DNA from: Vicugna pacos
Taxonomy: Eukaryota > Chordata > Mammalia > Artiodactyla > Camelidae
NCBI RefSeq assembly: GCF_048564905.1
Contig: NW_027328740.1
Span: 32,911,019-32,975,018 of the forward strand
Length of the DNA stretch: 64,000 bases
Direction of reading: 5' to 3'
Translations under genes and position numbers: made by a program
The notes under the pieces: generated by a model
What the model saw: only the letters and a program-made list of their open reading frames with translations
What the model was told of the DNA's origin: nothing
Databases searched by the model: none
Shown: positions 13,846 to 24,699 of the stretch, piece by piece
How the letters are laid out: the number at the start of each line of letters is the position of its first letter
Numbering within the stretch: position 1 is the first letter of the stretch

Positions 13846-16800
13846 TCAATATTCAATTTTTCTCATGTCATTTCATATAATTGTTTCTGCAGCAAGTAAA
13901 CCTGAGTCATGATATACTTATCCTAGGTAAAGATACTAATAAATAAGTGATTCTAATAAATAATACATAAAGATACTAATAAAATTAGTGTTTTACCATG
14001 CCTTAAACTTTCTTCATGTTAACAGCCCACTGCTTCTGCAGGTATCAAAATTTCACTCAGTGTATTCATCTGAGATTAGGGAATGGATACAAATTTAAAA
14101 CTGGCTGCTCTTGCTGTGAGTGATATAGTTCACTGCCTCTTACCGATGGTCTCATCTCCCGACAGCACCTGTAAGAAATGAACATGCTAGATTGCTAAAA
14201 ATCTCAGCATGGTAAAATCTCAGAACTCCTACAATTCTTAACTGTTTTACAATTGGAATGCAATACTGACAAAGCCTTGATTTTGGATAACAATGTGGTG
14301 TTTTCTCATGGTTGCATTAGGGGATGAGAGGATAATCCCTGAGATCCACAACAAATATTCTTGCTCAAGTTCTGGGCAAAGAAGTGTAAAGGTTCTGCAT
14401 TATTAGGACTGAGGACTGCTTTCAAAATGATGACTACGCTCACTTTATTCCAGGTAGTCCAAGGAAAGAAAGGTTATTACAAATTCTAGGTGAACGGGTA
14501 TAAGTCAGTGGTTCAGTCTCTATAAATTATTCAAGGGGTGATCAAAGCCAAAATAAGTTGTGTCAACAATGAGAATTAGAAGAACAAAGAAATTAGACAT
14601 AAGCATAAATTTAAAATGAGACACAGTCCTGTGCTGGGCTCTGGGGACTGGAGAATATATTTGCCTCAGTCCCATTCAAGGGTTCAGTGGCTTGGCCCTA
14701 GCATCAGCTCGGGATTCAATAAACAGTTAACAATTAGTATATTGAGTGAAATATCATCTACCTCTCCCTGATCAGAAGAAAATCTGGTGGCTCAATGAAA
14801 CTATTAATTCACAGAAATTCTGCAAGCTGCAGAATAATAATTTACTGATGACCTAACTAAGACAAACTCAGTTACTGCTTAACAATCCATCTTCACACAC
14901 ACACACAGTGGCAGACAGATTTGTAGTATTTAGTGGTAAGAATTCTGTGGGCAGAGCTCAGAGGATAGATTTCAAACACCAGACAACATTTCTACTTTTG
15001 CCAATAGTCTAGCTTTTCCAAGGTAGAAAACTATAGATGGAGAAACCAACAATATTCTTCTTTAGGACTTCTAATTTTAAAAGTAAACTGTAGCTTTTGA
15101 CTTATCAGTATAGAACCTTGTTAAGATGATCATTGTAAGACCCACTGTCTGATAAGAGAGGTGGAAAATAGTTGCTGAACCAGTCCAACTGAACCCCAGC
15201 CGTTTAATGTAAGCAACAACATAGCCACGGTCAGAGATGTGCTGACAAATTTAAAAGCTTGATGATTCTGTTGTAGGAACAACCACTGCTGTACAGACAC
15301 AGATCTTCTGCTGCAAGTGGTCTCTTTACTTCTCTTGGAAACGGTCATATTGGTGGGATGTTGCAAGAGGTTACCCTGGCAAATTTGCCTTTTCTCCAGA
15401 TTATCAAAGGCTTTCTTCACAACTGGTGACATATTTTCAGGACTCAGTATTGCCATTCCAGTCATCAGTTGACACTGGCTGCATGATTATGAGCAGAAGA
15501 CTTAGACACTCAGACACTGCCTACAATTTTTCCAGCATTTCAGGGCATTTCACATTCTATAAATCCTTCACCTTTTATTTTAAATTAATAGGAAATAGAC
15601 AAATTCTTCCATGAATATTTTATATTTCCTAATATCTACAGAAAATTGGTACTCATGCAGTTGGACAAATTTTTAAATCCACCACCCTCACCTCCTTCTA
15701 GTCCACACATTTTAGGTTGCAATTTGGTTACTGAATACGACCACCTCAACCAAGGGTCTAGTACCTCTTTGATACTTCCTGTGTGAAGGTTGGAAGGGGC
15801 ACAATTTATGTGGGGTGCATAAACCTACATTAAATGTTTGCATTAGCACTGTCTCTTCTGGGCAAAGCTCTGATTCTAAGAAGTAAATTAATTAGAAGTC
15901 AGTATAGTTATTAAAATGATGAAGAGAATCAGCTATTATGGGTTGGGTGGGTGATGAAGAGTCAGGAAAAAATCCAGCAAATAGGAATGGAATGCTTTAG
16001 GCCTCAGGAGGCATGAATTAAGAAGAAAATAATACTTTGTTTCCTGTAGCTACCTCCACTTACTGTCTTGAGTGACTAGTTCATGGTCTATGGAAAGAGC
16101 TAGTTTGTGGTGAAGAGTAAAGACCATAACGAAATATTGTGGAAACCATGAGAGATTTGTTGTTTCAGGAAAGTAGATTTTGCTTAAACTCAACATGTAT
16201 TTTTCATTCACTAAATACTAAAATGCATCCTGTGGCAAATGCTGTGCTTACTGTGCTGGTATCCCAGTTAGACAAGGAAAGGGGGATAGACAGAAATCTT
16301 CTGAAGAAGGTAGTTTCTGTACTGAGACTGGCAAAGTCTAAGTAGGTTAAAGGAGGACATCCAAATTCCAAGGATGAGCTGCAGCAAAAGTGGTGAGGTT
16401 GCAGCTAACATACTTGACAAGCGTTTGCCTGGATTTATCTCCATATACAGTGAAACATAAAGATATGCCAAGGTAGTCAGATGCTAGATTTATAAAGGAA
16501 TGACTAAACTAAGTTCAGTTTGTGTGCGTAGAGTTGGAAAGGCATTAAGAGCCACCCTGAGGACGTAAGTTTGTCTTTGGATGGAACATAAAAACAAAAT
16601 AAAGCATCGACTGAAAATATAGTGTAGACTCTTGAGGGCAGGGAATGAAAGCAACAATTGGAATGCTTTGAGAACAGAACAAAGAAGACAATAGATAAAA
16701 TTTCATCTTAAATTCAACCACATGCTGAATGTGCCAACTGAGACTACATCATGTGACATTAATGATTCCAGGGATGACATAATAGACACCATGATCCCTG

Positions 16801-17187
16801 GGCTGGTTTCTGAATTTATCTCCTTCCACCCAATCCTAACTTAACACTTTTAATACATTCCAGGACGAACCAGAAACCACTTAGTACTTTTCCCTCTCTC
16901 CATGTTATAGTCTTCCTCCAAATTCTTCCATTTTCTCTTCTTCCTTACAAGAATTTTTTTAAATTAACTACCATATTATTCCATTAAATGATCATATCAA
17001 TCAAGTATCTCTTTTTATCTTTAAATTGTAGCTTAGTCTCCCATTTATCTCTTAACACTATTTAAAAAAATAAGATAATTAGAGGCAGACATCTATGTAT
17101 ATTGTTGAAATAATAAAATTGCAGATATTTGTTCAACATCAATTTTAATCTTTTTTATCCTTAATAATCTGATAGTCCTTTGGTAGA
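13846..17187. other. HSFY 3'-flanking region, no assigned gene (unit 1)
   Basis: Non-L1 sequence downstream (minus-strand sense) of the HSFY-like locus. It contains a short (CA)n at 14,893-14,908. It also contains a minus-strand 111-codon open frame at 15,465-15,130, starting MTGMAILSPENMSPVVKK, with a hydrophobic stretch near its end. I do not recognise that frame. Its counterpart in unit 2 (about 33,500-33,170) is broken, with at least one 1-base deletion. A 68-codon plus-strand frame at 16,139-16,345 is open in both units, but it is short and shows no domain. No promoter, splice or polyA evidence supports a gene here. Confidence 0.5.
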
Positions 17188-17880
17188 TCAGTTGTGACTA
17201 GGATGACGTTCATAAACTGAATATGTCTGATGAGTTGGCCTTGAAAGAGAGTTTGCTGATGTATCAGCAATCAATGGCACTGGAAACCGTGGGTTGCTCC
17301 CTGGATGAAGTTTAGAAAAACGACCTTCATTGGCAGATATGTTGTAATATCTATTTGAAAAAATAGAAGGTTCCATCATCTGTCCAATATAATTCCTTTG
17401 TATGGGATAAAAGATGCTGTACTGAGAAGTAGTAGTTGTAGTTATAATGAAGTTCACAACACGGCTATTTGCTTCAATGTAGCTTCTTTGAGAGTGCCCG
17501 TGGACAGTGGTCAACTGATTTAAAATAGCACGTTGATTCACTGCAATTTGTTCTGGTGGTCTAACTGACATTGATGATGGAGGAGAAAAATCACCTCTGA
17601 TCGGGGTAGTTGTGTCACCAATTATGTAGCTGGTAGAGGGCTTTCTTATTAGAGGCATGTTTAAATTTACAGAAGGTAAAAATTTACTGTCTCCAGTAGT
17701 GTCACCCACAAAATCAGAACTATGTTTATCCACATTACCCACTGCTTTATAGTGTTTCTTGTTGAAATCTTCAGCCAATGAAGATATCAGAGAGGCATTT
17801 TTAATCACAACTCTTCTTTTTATTCTCACTAAAACCTGGGGACAGCCTCGTTTAACATTTGGATTATGATAGAACTGCAG
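17188..17880 (-). other. HSFY: HSFY-like exon 2, fully open frame (copy 1)
   Basis: 230 codons plus stop with no interruption, entered in phase 0 from exon 1 after the codons for Ser-Lys, exactly where human HSFY is split. Conserved blocks along it are FKRG-like NVKRGCPQVLVRIKRR (end of the DNA-binding domain), NLNMPL, PPEQIA..Q.AILNQLTT, and VNFI with a Thr run (ITTTTTSQY) followed by a PIQ..YIG...EPS block. Each has a human HSFY counterpart. The Thr run is slightly longer than in human. By contrast exon 2 of copy 2 has several disruptions. Translation from the annotated start would not reach this exon because of the exon 1 stops. Confidence 0.9.
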
Positions 17881-18866
17881 CTACAACCAAAGTAGAAAGA
17901 TTTCAGTAATAATTTATACCAAAATACATCAGTATAATAAGCCTAACCTATAAAACCTCAGATTTCACATTGACTATGCAAAGATAATATCATCAAAATA
18001 TGAACATTACTGACAATATTTTGAAGTTCCTTATTTGGAAAATACACATTTAAATAGTATAGTCATCAAATTTAAGAAACAAGCTTTTGCAGTAATGGTG
18101 AATGCCACTTTTGAAAAGCATCTTTAATACCTTTATTTAGATTTCTGATAAAATTCATAGTTGCAAGCAAAGTTTCTTATAATGTGAATGCTTAAGTCAC
18201 TGTCCTCATTTTTTAGAATAAATAAAGAATTTTAGCCTTAGTAGTTTTATACAATTTTCAAAATCTAGCTTTACATTTATATTACCATAGATTGATGTAT
18301 AAAATAAAATTTTATATATAAGTTACGAAGTGGTAACTAAAGTTTCTGAATACCTTGCTTAAAACAGAGACTTCTTTTTCTTCTGCCAGAAAGTCTGCTA
18401 GAAATACCGATCTTTGTAAATTCTGCCGCAATTTACTAAACCCATAAAGGTTAAGCTGCCTAAGTAAACTTTTCATTCTTCCAGTTTCAAATGTTCTGAA
18501 AGGGGCCTTTATTTCCAAAACTTCCTTCTTAAAGACATCTTCATCAATCACTATGGAAGTTCCATTATCATCCCTTCAGATGGGTTTATATTGGTCACTC
18601 CCAGCCATTTTCCAGACTTTTCTTGGAAATGTCAGAGAACGAAAATCATTATCTTCATCTGGTTCAGAGACACAATGTATGTAACATGGCCTTTAAATCA
18701 AGGATTCTTCAGACAAAGTCTAAAAAGCATTTTTTTCAATCATAGACCTCAAGTCCAAATCCCCAGAGAATGTTTGATAACAAAATAAAGATCTACCGGA
18801 GTTTCCTTGACCAGTTGGTCCATCTTTATGAGACACCTCTTGAATTTCTGAAGAAACATGTGCCAT
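17188..18866 (-). pseudogene. HSFY: HSFY-like heat shock factor, copy 1, disrupted in exon 1
   Basis: Y-linked heat shock transcription factor family, nuclear DNA-binding proteins thought to act in spermatogenesis. Exon 1 runs from an ATG at 18,866 to 18,354 (171 codons), followed by an intact GT donor (18,353-18,352). The intron is 473 bp. The acceptor AG at 17,882-17,881 opens exon 2 (17,880-17,188, 230 codons plus TGA). The total of 401 codons equals the human protein length as I recall it. The start MAHVSSE matches human HSFY. The HSF DNA-binding domain spans roughly codons 79-190, with recognition-helix text MKSLLRQLNLYGFSK at 131-145; exon 2 continues it with FYHNPNVKRGCPQ. Exon 1 has three nonsense codons: 49 (TAG, human Gln), 58 (TAA, Lys in copy 2) and 97 (TGA, Trp in human and copy 2). 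Exon 2 is fully open. The retained intron excludes retroposition. HSFX is a poorer match. Confidence 0.93.
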
Positions 18867-19740
18867 TTCATATAACTTTTTCTACAGGTACTTTTCTAAT
18901 CTGAATGATTTTGAGCACTGCAGCTTCAAATACTGCTTTGGCAATCCTACACAGATAAACTGTTAGGCCATCAGAGTGGTTCTTAACCTGAGTAGCTGTG
19001 ACATCACAAAACAACTGGTCTCCTAGCAACTCAAGTGTAACATTCAGCCAGTGTTTACTTCTCACTCATCCAGTTAAAATGAAACATATAAGACGCTTAT
19101 TTTTATAGAGTAATCTGCAAATATTATCTCAAAAAAATCTTTTTATAAAATTTAATTTTGGGGTTTATTAAATAAAACCAATCTCCTTCCTTTTGTACAC
19201 AAATTTATAACAGATTAGTGAACAGAGTATAAATAATGCAGAAAATATATAAAATAATTTTAAAGTTTAGGAATTTTAACTGAAATTTGCCTAAAACATG
19301 TACAGAAAATGTATAACGATTTCAATATCATTTGTAATTAAAGTGAAACATAATTTGATTTGGTATTGGAAGCAGGTATTTATCTGTGTACTTTAGAATA
19401 TGTACCTCTATATTCAAAACATCAGAAGAATAAATATGTGTTTATATGGTATGTATATAAAAATGGTTAATATTTATGAAATAAAATATTAAAATAATCA
19501 ATCTAATTTAAGAAATCCCAAAGGGGGAACTTTTGTTTTAAATTGTAATTCAATGGTTTAATTGAAGCAAAAGTAATTTAATATTCTACAATATTATTTC
19601 AAAAGAGAGAATCTTATTGTAAATTTACAAATGTTTATTTTTGCCATTCTGTCACTCTGAGGTTTATCAGTCCCTAGAAGTAATAAATTTTCTTGTCTTC
19701 TTTATAATCCATACTCTTGTGGCTTCTGTTAATTGTTCCA
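18867..19740. other. HSFY 5' flank, nothing else recognised (unit 1)
   Basis: Sequence upstream of the copy 1 start codon. The first 200 bases are well conserved with 36,902-37,100 in unit 2, and a 65-codon minus-strand frame (19,065-18,868) is open in both. That frame is likely 5'UTR or promoter sequence. No CpG island or convincing TATA element stands out. Beyond 19,100 the sequence is AT-rich with no recognisable repeat. Confidence 0.5.
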
Positions 19741-19840
19741 AAATGATGTTGATAAATAAACTTATGCACAAGATCCTGGGTTCAATAAGCATTGCCTCCA
19801 TTAAGGGGCAAACAAACAAACAATCAAAAAACAAAGATAT
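19740..19840 (+). mobile_element. tRNA-derived SINE fragment, camelid-like (unit 1)
   Basis: The stretch 'gatcctgggttcaata' at about 19,771 contains a tRNA B-box-like core (GGTTCAA). It is followed by 'gcctccattaa' and an A-rich tail with CAAA repeats. This order (cttag..tgca, tcctgggttcaat, cctccattaa, A-rich) matches the 3' half of the camelid tRNA-derived SINE as I remember it. The 5' half (A box) is degraded or missing. Unit 2 has the same piece at 37,745-37,835, so insertion predates the duplication. Confidence 0.55.
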
Positions 19841-20480
19841 AATCCTATGTGTCATTTGGGGTGTAAAAGTCCAGGTAATTCATTTTAGGAAGCAATATGT
19901 TTCTCAGTCCTGAAACGGTTGGCATTTTTATTATTTTACGGCATTTTAAGGCAAGTGTCTTTTGCACTAATTGTAAATAATAGCTATGTTCTGTATCAAA
20001 AAACTGTAGTAAATCCAGTTCTACCAAAAGTTATATTCTTTATTTAGAAATAAATTCCATTAAACATAAGCCCAGTTCAAAATGAGAGATAAAATATTTA
20101 AATAAATAAATGTACCCTAAAGCTACAATGTAAATTTTTCATTCAGTGTCTGTAAATCCCATTCTATATAAATATTAGCAACCTGAATACATGGCATATA
20201 ATAAGTATTATAAACTATAGTTAAGTTGGATTTTGACCAGATCCATAAATATTATTTAATATACACGAATTTACATATGTGATACTATCCTTTTAAAAAA
20301 AAAAGAATTCAAATATAACAATCACCAAATATATAGGAAAATTATTGACAGATCTGATCTTTAAATTTTTATAAAAATATTATTTAATTCGATTTAGATA
20401 GAATGTAACAAAGCATAATAAAAGCCATACATGAAATACCCATGACTTAAATCAAATTCAATGTTACCATACAGGAAACT
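19841..20480. other. AT-rich spacer, nothing recognised (unit 1)
   Basis: Low-complexity AT-rich sequence between the SINE fragment and the next L1 piece. Two short minus- and plus-strand frames of about 60-90 codons are present but have no domain and are not maintained in unit 2. The counterpart is 37,836-38,470. Confidence 0.5.
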
Positions 20481-20489
20481 TTTCCTCTG

Positions 20490-20955
20490 GTCCAGTAATA
20501 AGAAAAAGTAGCTCATTTTCACAAGTCCTAAATTACACTACTAGAAGTCCTCGGAAGACTTGCTAGTCAAGAAAAAATATAAAATTAACTCAACTTGTAA
20601 TAAAAGAGTGAAGTTTTTACAGATGACATAATTATGCATACATAGAAAACTCCGTAGACTCCTCTAGTGACTGTTAGAAATAATGAACAAACTTAGTAAA
20701 CTTGCAGAATACAAAATCAATATACAAATATTCATTGCATATTTGTATAGTAACAAAACATTATCAGAAATAGAAATTAGGAAAACTATTGTGTGTAAAT
20801 TAATACCAAAAAGAATAAAATAGGAATAAATTTGATAAGTGAAATAAAAGTTCTAAACAAAGATCTATATATTACAGGTGCAAGAAATATAAGTAAACAA
20901 AATAAATAGAAAGATATTGTGTGCTCATGGATTGTATACAATGTGAGGAAATATT
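20490..20955 (+). mobile_element. LINE-1 ORF2 fragment, sense (unit 1)
   Basis: About 0.46 kb of decayed L1 ORF2 following the reverse transcriptase core. It includes the equivalent of the region after the YADD motif ('tttttacagatgacataatt' near 20,614) and the downstream 'caatatacaaat' phrase. It runs directly into an antisense L1 piece at about 20,955. The unit 2 counterpart is 38,470-38,942. Confidence 0.7.
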
Positions 20956-21520
20956 CTAATCAATCTTTTACATGTTCAATCTCCCCATCAGTAATTATTG
21001 AGGAGAATGTCATTTCTTAATTTTATACTCTTGCTTCCTTTTTCATGGGTTAATTGATCATATGTGTGAGGGATTATATCTGGTTGCTCGATTCTCTTCT
21101 ATTGATTGGTGTCTGTTTTTGAGCCAGTATCATTTTGTTTTAATTACTAAAGTTTTGTAGGACTGCTTAACATCAGAGAATTTTACACCATTAGATTTAA
21201 TAAACTTTTTCAGGATTATTTTGGCAACTCAAGATCTTTGTGGTTACATATAAATTTTAAAATTATTTGTTCAATTTATTGGAAAAATCTCATTGGTATT
21301 TTCACATGAATCACACAAAATGTAGATTCCTTTGGGTAGCATGGTTGTTTCAAACACATTGTTTCACATCATTAACATAAGAGATCATTTCATTTCTTTG
21401 GATCTGTTTTAATTTCCTTTATCAATGTTTTCTGTTTTTTAACGTATAGGTTTTCACCATATTTGTTAACTTCATTTATATGTGTTCTTTACATATATAT
21501 ATTATTATATACATAATATT
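20955..21520 (-). mobile_element. LINE-1 fragment, antisense (unit 1)
   Basis: Plus-strand sequence is the reverse complement of L1 ORF2 near its 3' part (for example 'catgggttaattgatcatat' near 21,045 and 'tattttggcaactcaagat' near 21,216). It lies between two sense L1 pieces. Together with the preceding 0.46-kb sense piece it could be a 5'-inverted (twin-primed) remnant. Counterpart: 38,942-39,510. Confidence 0.65.
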
Positions 21521-21529
21521 TGTAACCTC

Positions 21530-23279
21530 GTTTCCTACACAAACACAGCAGGCAGAAGGTAGTGGCAAGACAGATTCAAAATCCTGAATGAAAGAAATCT
21601 GTAATCTAAGATACTTTATCAAGCAAGGCTATCTTTTAGAAGAAGGAGAGATAAATAACTTCCACACAAGCAAATACTTAAAGAATTTAGCAAGAGAAAA
21701 AGAAATAAGAAAGATCTACTATAAATAAAAAAGAAGCATTATGCTATAGAAAAGAGGACGTCATAATTATATAGGCAATATCTATAATGACTTACAACAG
21801 AATAAATATGGTGTTGTAAAAGAAGAGATCAAAATTTTTAAGGGTCACAGAATGAAACAGGAAAATAAAGAGTGTTTTCTTCTTGTTTCTGTTTTCTGTT
21901 GTATGGGTTTGTATTTGTATTCTTATCAGTTAAATTAAACAAATATATTACAAGTCAATATGCATACAAAACAAGGTAACTATAAATCAAAAGCATACAA
22001 TGAAGTCACAAAGCCAAAAAGAACCCAAGATTATAAAAGAAAACTTATCAAGCCACAAAAACAAAAACAAATGAACAAAAAGAAAATACCAAATCAACTA
22101 GAGAATGAAGTTCAGTATGGAAATAAACATGTCTATCAATAATTATCACAAATGTTAATGGACTTAGTGCTTCAATCAAAAGATATTTATTGTCAGATGG
22201 GATAATATAACAAGACCCTACATTATGAAGCATAGAGGAGACCCACTATAGTAAGAGGAACACACATCAATTGAAAGTCAGAAGGTAGAAAAATATATTC
22301 CATGCAAATGCACATGACAAGAAACAGGACAAGCAGTACTGACTTCACACAATGAGACTTTACAAAAAAGGCCATAGAGAAAGATAAAAAAGGACATGAT
22401 ATAATGATTAAAGGAGCAAATCAAAATGGGGATATTATAATCATTAAGATATATGCACTCTGTATAGGAGCACCTAAATACATAAAAGAAACACTAATAT
22501 ATAAAATAGAGAAATCTCTGGGAACAGAATCAATGTAGGAGTTTATAACTCCCCATTATCATCACTGGACTGGCCTTTCACACAGAAAATTAATAAGGGG
22601 ACAAAGATACTAAAATACATAATAAAATATTTGGAGATGATTGATATTTTCAAAACAGTTCTTCTCCCCAAAACTGAATATACATTTTTTTCCTGTTCAC
22701 AAGGAATATTTTCTATGAAAGATTACATACTCAGGCACTCAAGAAGCCTCAAAAAATTTAATTAGATAAAAATTAATTTAAGCATCTTTTCTGAGTATAA
22801 TACCATGAAACTAGAAAACAATCACAGAAAAGCAGGGAGAAAAAATAACAGAATCCAGATGAAAAAACATGGTACTTAAACAAGGGGGTCAGGTGCTGAA
22901 GTAAAAGAAGAAATTAAAAAATATCTTGAGAGATATGACATACACTACACAAAGTCTATGGAATACTGTTAAAGCAGGCTTAAGAGTGAAGTTCATAGTG
23001 GCAAGGCCATCCTCAAATTAGAAGAACAATTTCAAATATATAATCAAACGTTCTATGTAAACAAATCAGGAAAAGAAGAACAAACAAAATCAAAAGTCAA
23101 AAGAAAGAAGGAAAAAGTAAAGATCAAGGAAGAAATAATTGAAATAGAGATTAAAAAATAGAAAAATCAATCAATCTTTTTTTGAAATAGTAAACAAAAT
23201 TGACAAATCTCTGGACAGACTCACCAACAAGAAAAGAGAGAGAACACAAACAATATAATAAATGAAAAAGGAGAAACTA
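21530..23279 (+). mobile_element. LINE-1, sense, ORF1 end into ORF2, cut at duplication junction
   Basis: Begins in the C-terminal part of ORF1 (phrases equivalent to 'gcagaaggtagtggcaagac' and 'atactttatcaagcaaggct', 21,552-21,630). It continues through the inter-ORF region (about 21,840-22,060) into the ORF2 endonuclease and early RT region. At 23,279 it stops and joins the ORF2 3' part of a different L1 copy (23,280-24,655). The uninterrupted counterpart is 39,535-43,800. Confidence 0.8.
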
Positions 23280-24277
23280 TGATACTATAAAACTGCTAGA
23301 TGGGAATATAGGTGATACACTTTTGTATATACATCATAGGAATATTTTCTTGTATCAGTCTCCTAAGGCAAAAGAAATAAAAGCAAATGTAAGCAAGTGG
23401 GACCTAAAGAATCTTGAAAAATTCTGCACAGATAAGGACACTATCAATGAAATGAAAACACTGCCTGTGTAATTGGAGAACATATTTGCAAACAATGCAA
23501 GTGACCATGGGTTAGTAGATGTAGGTTAATAGATGTAACATTGATTTATGTTACATAACTCAAGGTGAAAAACAAAAACCCAATCAAAAACAAGAGCAGA
23601 GTACCTGAGTTAATATTTTTCCAAAGAAAACATTCAGATGAGTAACAGGCAAGTGATAAAATTTCACAACATTACTAATTATTACATAATTGCAAATCAA
23701 ACCACAATGAGGTATAACTTCACACTGGTCAAACGGCTATTATCAAAAAGTCTACAAATAGTAAGTGTTGGAGATGATGTGGAGGTAAGAAATCTCTTGT
23801 ATACTCTTGGTAGTAATGTAAATTGGTACAACTTCTAAGGTAAACAGTATTCAGATTTGTTTAAAAACTAAGAAGTTAACTACCATATGACCCAGTAATA
23901 CCTCTCCTAGGAAATATCTGGGAAAAAAACACCCTAAATTTAGAAAAACCAATTTTCAAAGCAGTACTGTTTATAATATGCAAGACAGGGAAGAAATCCA
24001 AGAGTCCACAGCAGACTATGGACTTAAGAAGAAATGATGTTTCTGTAAATATGCAATAAATATTTCTCAGCCATGAAAAACTATAACACATAGCTATTTC
24101 AGCATCATGAGAGGACTTAGTAAATGTTGTGCTTAGTGAAGTAACTTAGACGAAGACAAAACTATATATTTTAATTTATACGTGGAGTCTAAAGTATAAC
24201 AAATATCTGTGTACATCTTTGTATAGCTATCTATTGACAGATGACAGAAAAATAGAAGTATAGATACATACGTACAT

Positions 24278-24327
<50 letters not shown>

Positions 24328-24655
24328 GACATGATCGAGTGGTAAAGAGATTAGATAGACAAGACTTAAGCAGACTCAAAGATATGGGAAAAATTTTATG
24401 TTTACCAAAGTGGAAGGGAAAGAGAATTCAATGGTAGGACATTGACAGATACAAAGAAGTATACATTAATAGAGAAGCAAGAAGGATAATCTGTATAGAA
24501 TATGGAATTATATACAATAGCTTAAAATAATTGTAAGTTACAATTACTGTAATAATTCATAGTGCAATATAATCTACAAAGTGGTTGGGATCACCACACT
24601 GTACATCTGAAACTACACAATATTTTACATCTACTGTAATTCAAATAAAAATAAA
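23280..24655 (+). mobile_element. LINE-1 3' end, sense (unit 2 copy)
   Basis: Duplicate of 5,417-6,790: ORF2 C-terminal sequence, 3'UTR and A-rich tail. Upstream it is fused at 23,279/23,280 to the 5' part of an unrelated L1 copy, giving a hybrid L1 whose halves are not collinear: about one third of ORF2 is skipped. It contains the (GATA)n tract at 24,278-24,328. Confidence 0.8.
24278..24328. repeat. (GATA)n microsatellite, unit 2
   Basis: About twelve uninterrupted GATA/AGAT units, purer than the homologous unit 1 tract (6,340-6,500), which has drifted to GATT in part. Confidence 0.93.
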
Positions 24656-24699
24656 ACATATCCTGTATAATTTAGTCCTTTTTCCGCTGATAGCATCTT

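Larger units (their letters stand above)
5417..23279. repeat. Tandem segmental duplication, unit 1 (17.86 kb)
   Basis: The sequence from 5,417 realigns in direct orientation to the sequence from 23,280. The offset is 17,863 at the start, drifts through about 18,030 around the HSFY locus, and is 18,003 at the right end. Matching landmarks in the same order include the GATA tract, (TG)n tract, L1 pairs, both HSFY exons, the SINE scrap and the terminal L1 pieces. By-eye identity is about 94% over part of HSFY exon 2 (5 mismatches in 86 bases near 17,462-17,547) and about 87% in an L1 stretch near 13,360. The internal junction with unit 2 is at 23,279/23,280. Scattered small indels explain the offset drift. 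Confidence 0.93.

Noticed and set aside
17188-18866. HSFX (X-linked relative) instead of HSFY
   Set aside because: The start MAHVSSE, the NLNMPL block and the ILNQLTT and Thr-run blocks match HSFY; HSFX is much less similar in all of these.
18868-19065. 65-codon frame open in both units upstream of HSFY
   Set aside because: It ends just before the HSFY start codon and is better explained as conserved 5'UTR or promoter sequence; no domain or independent start signal is visible.
24278-24328. CRISPR-like or satellite array
   Set aside because: A simple tetranucleotide repeat with no spacers.
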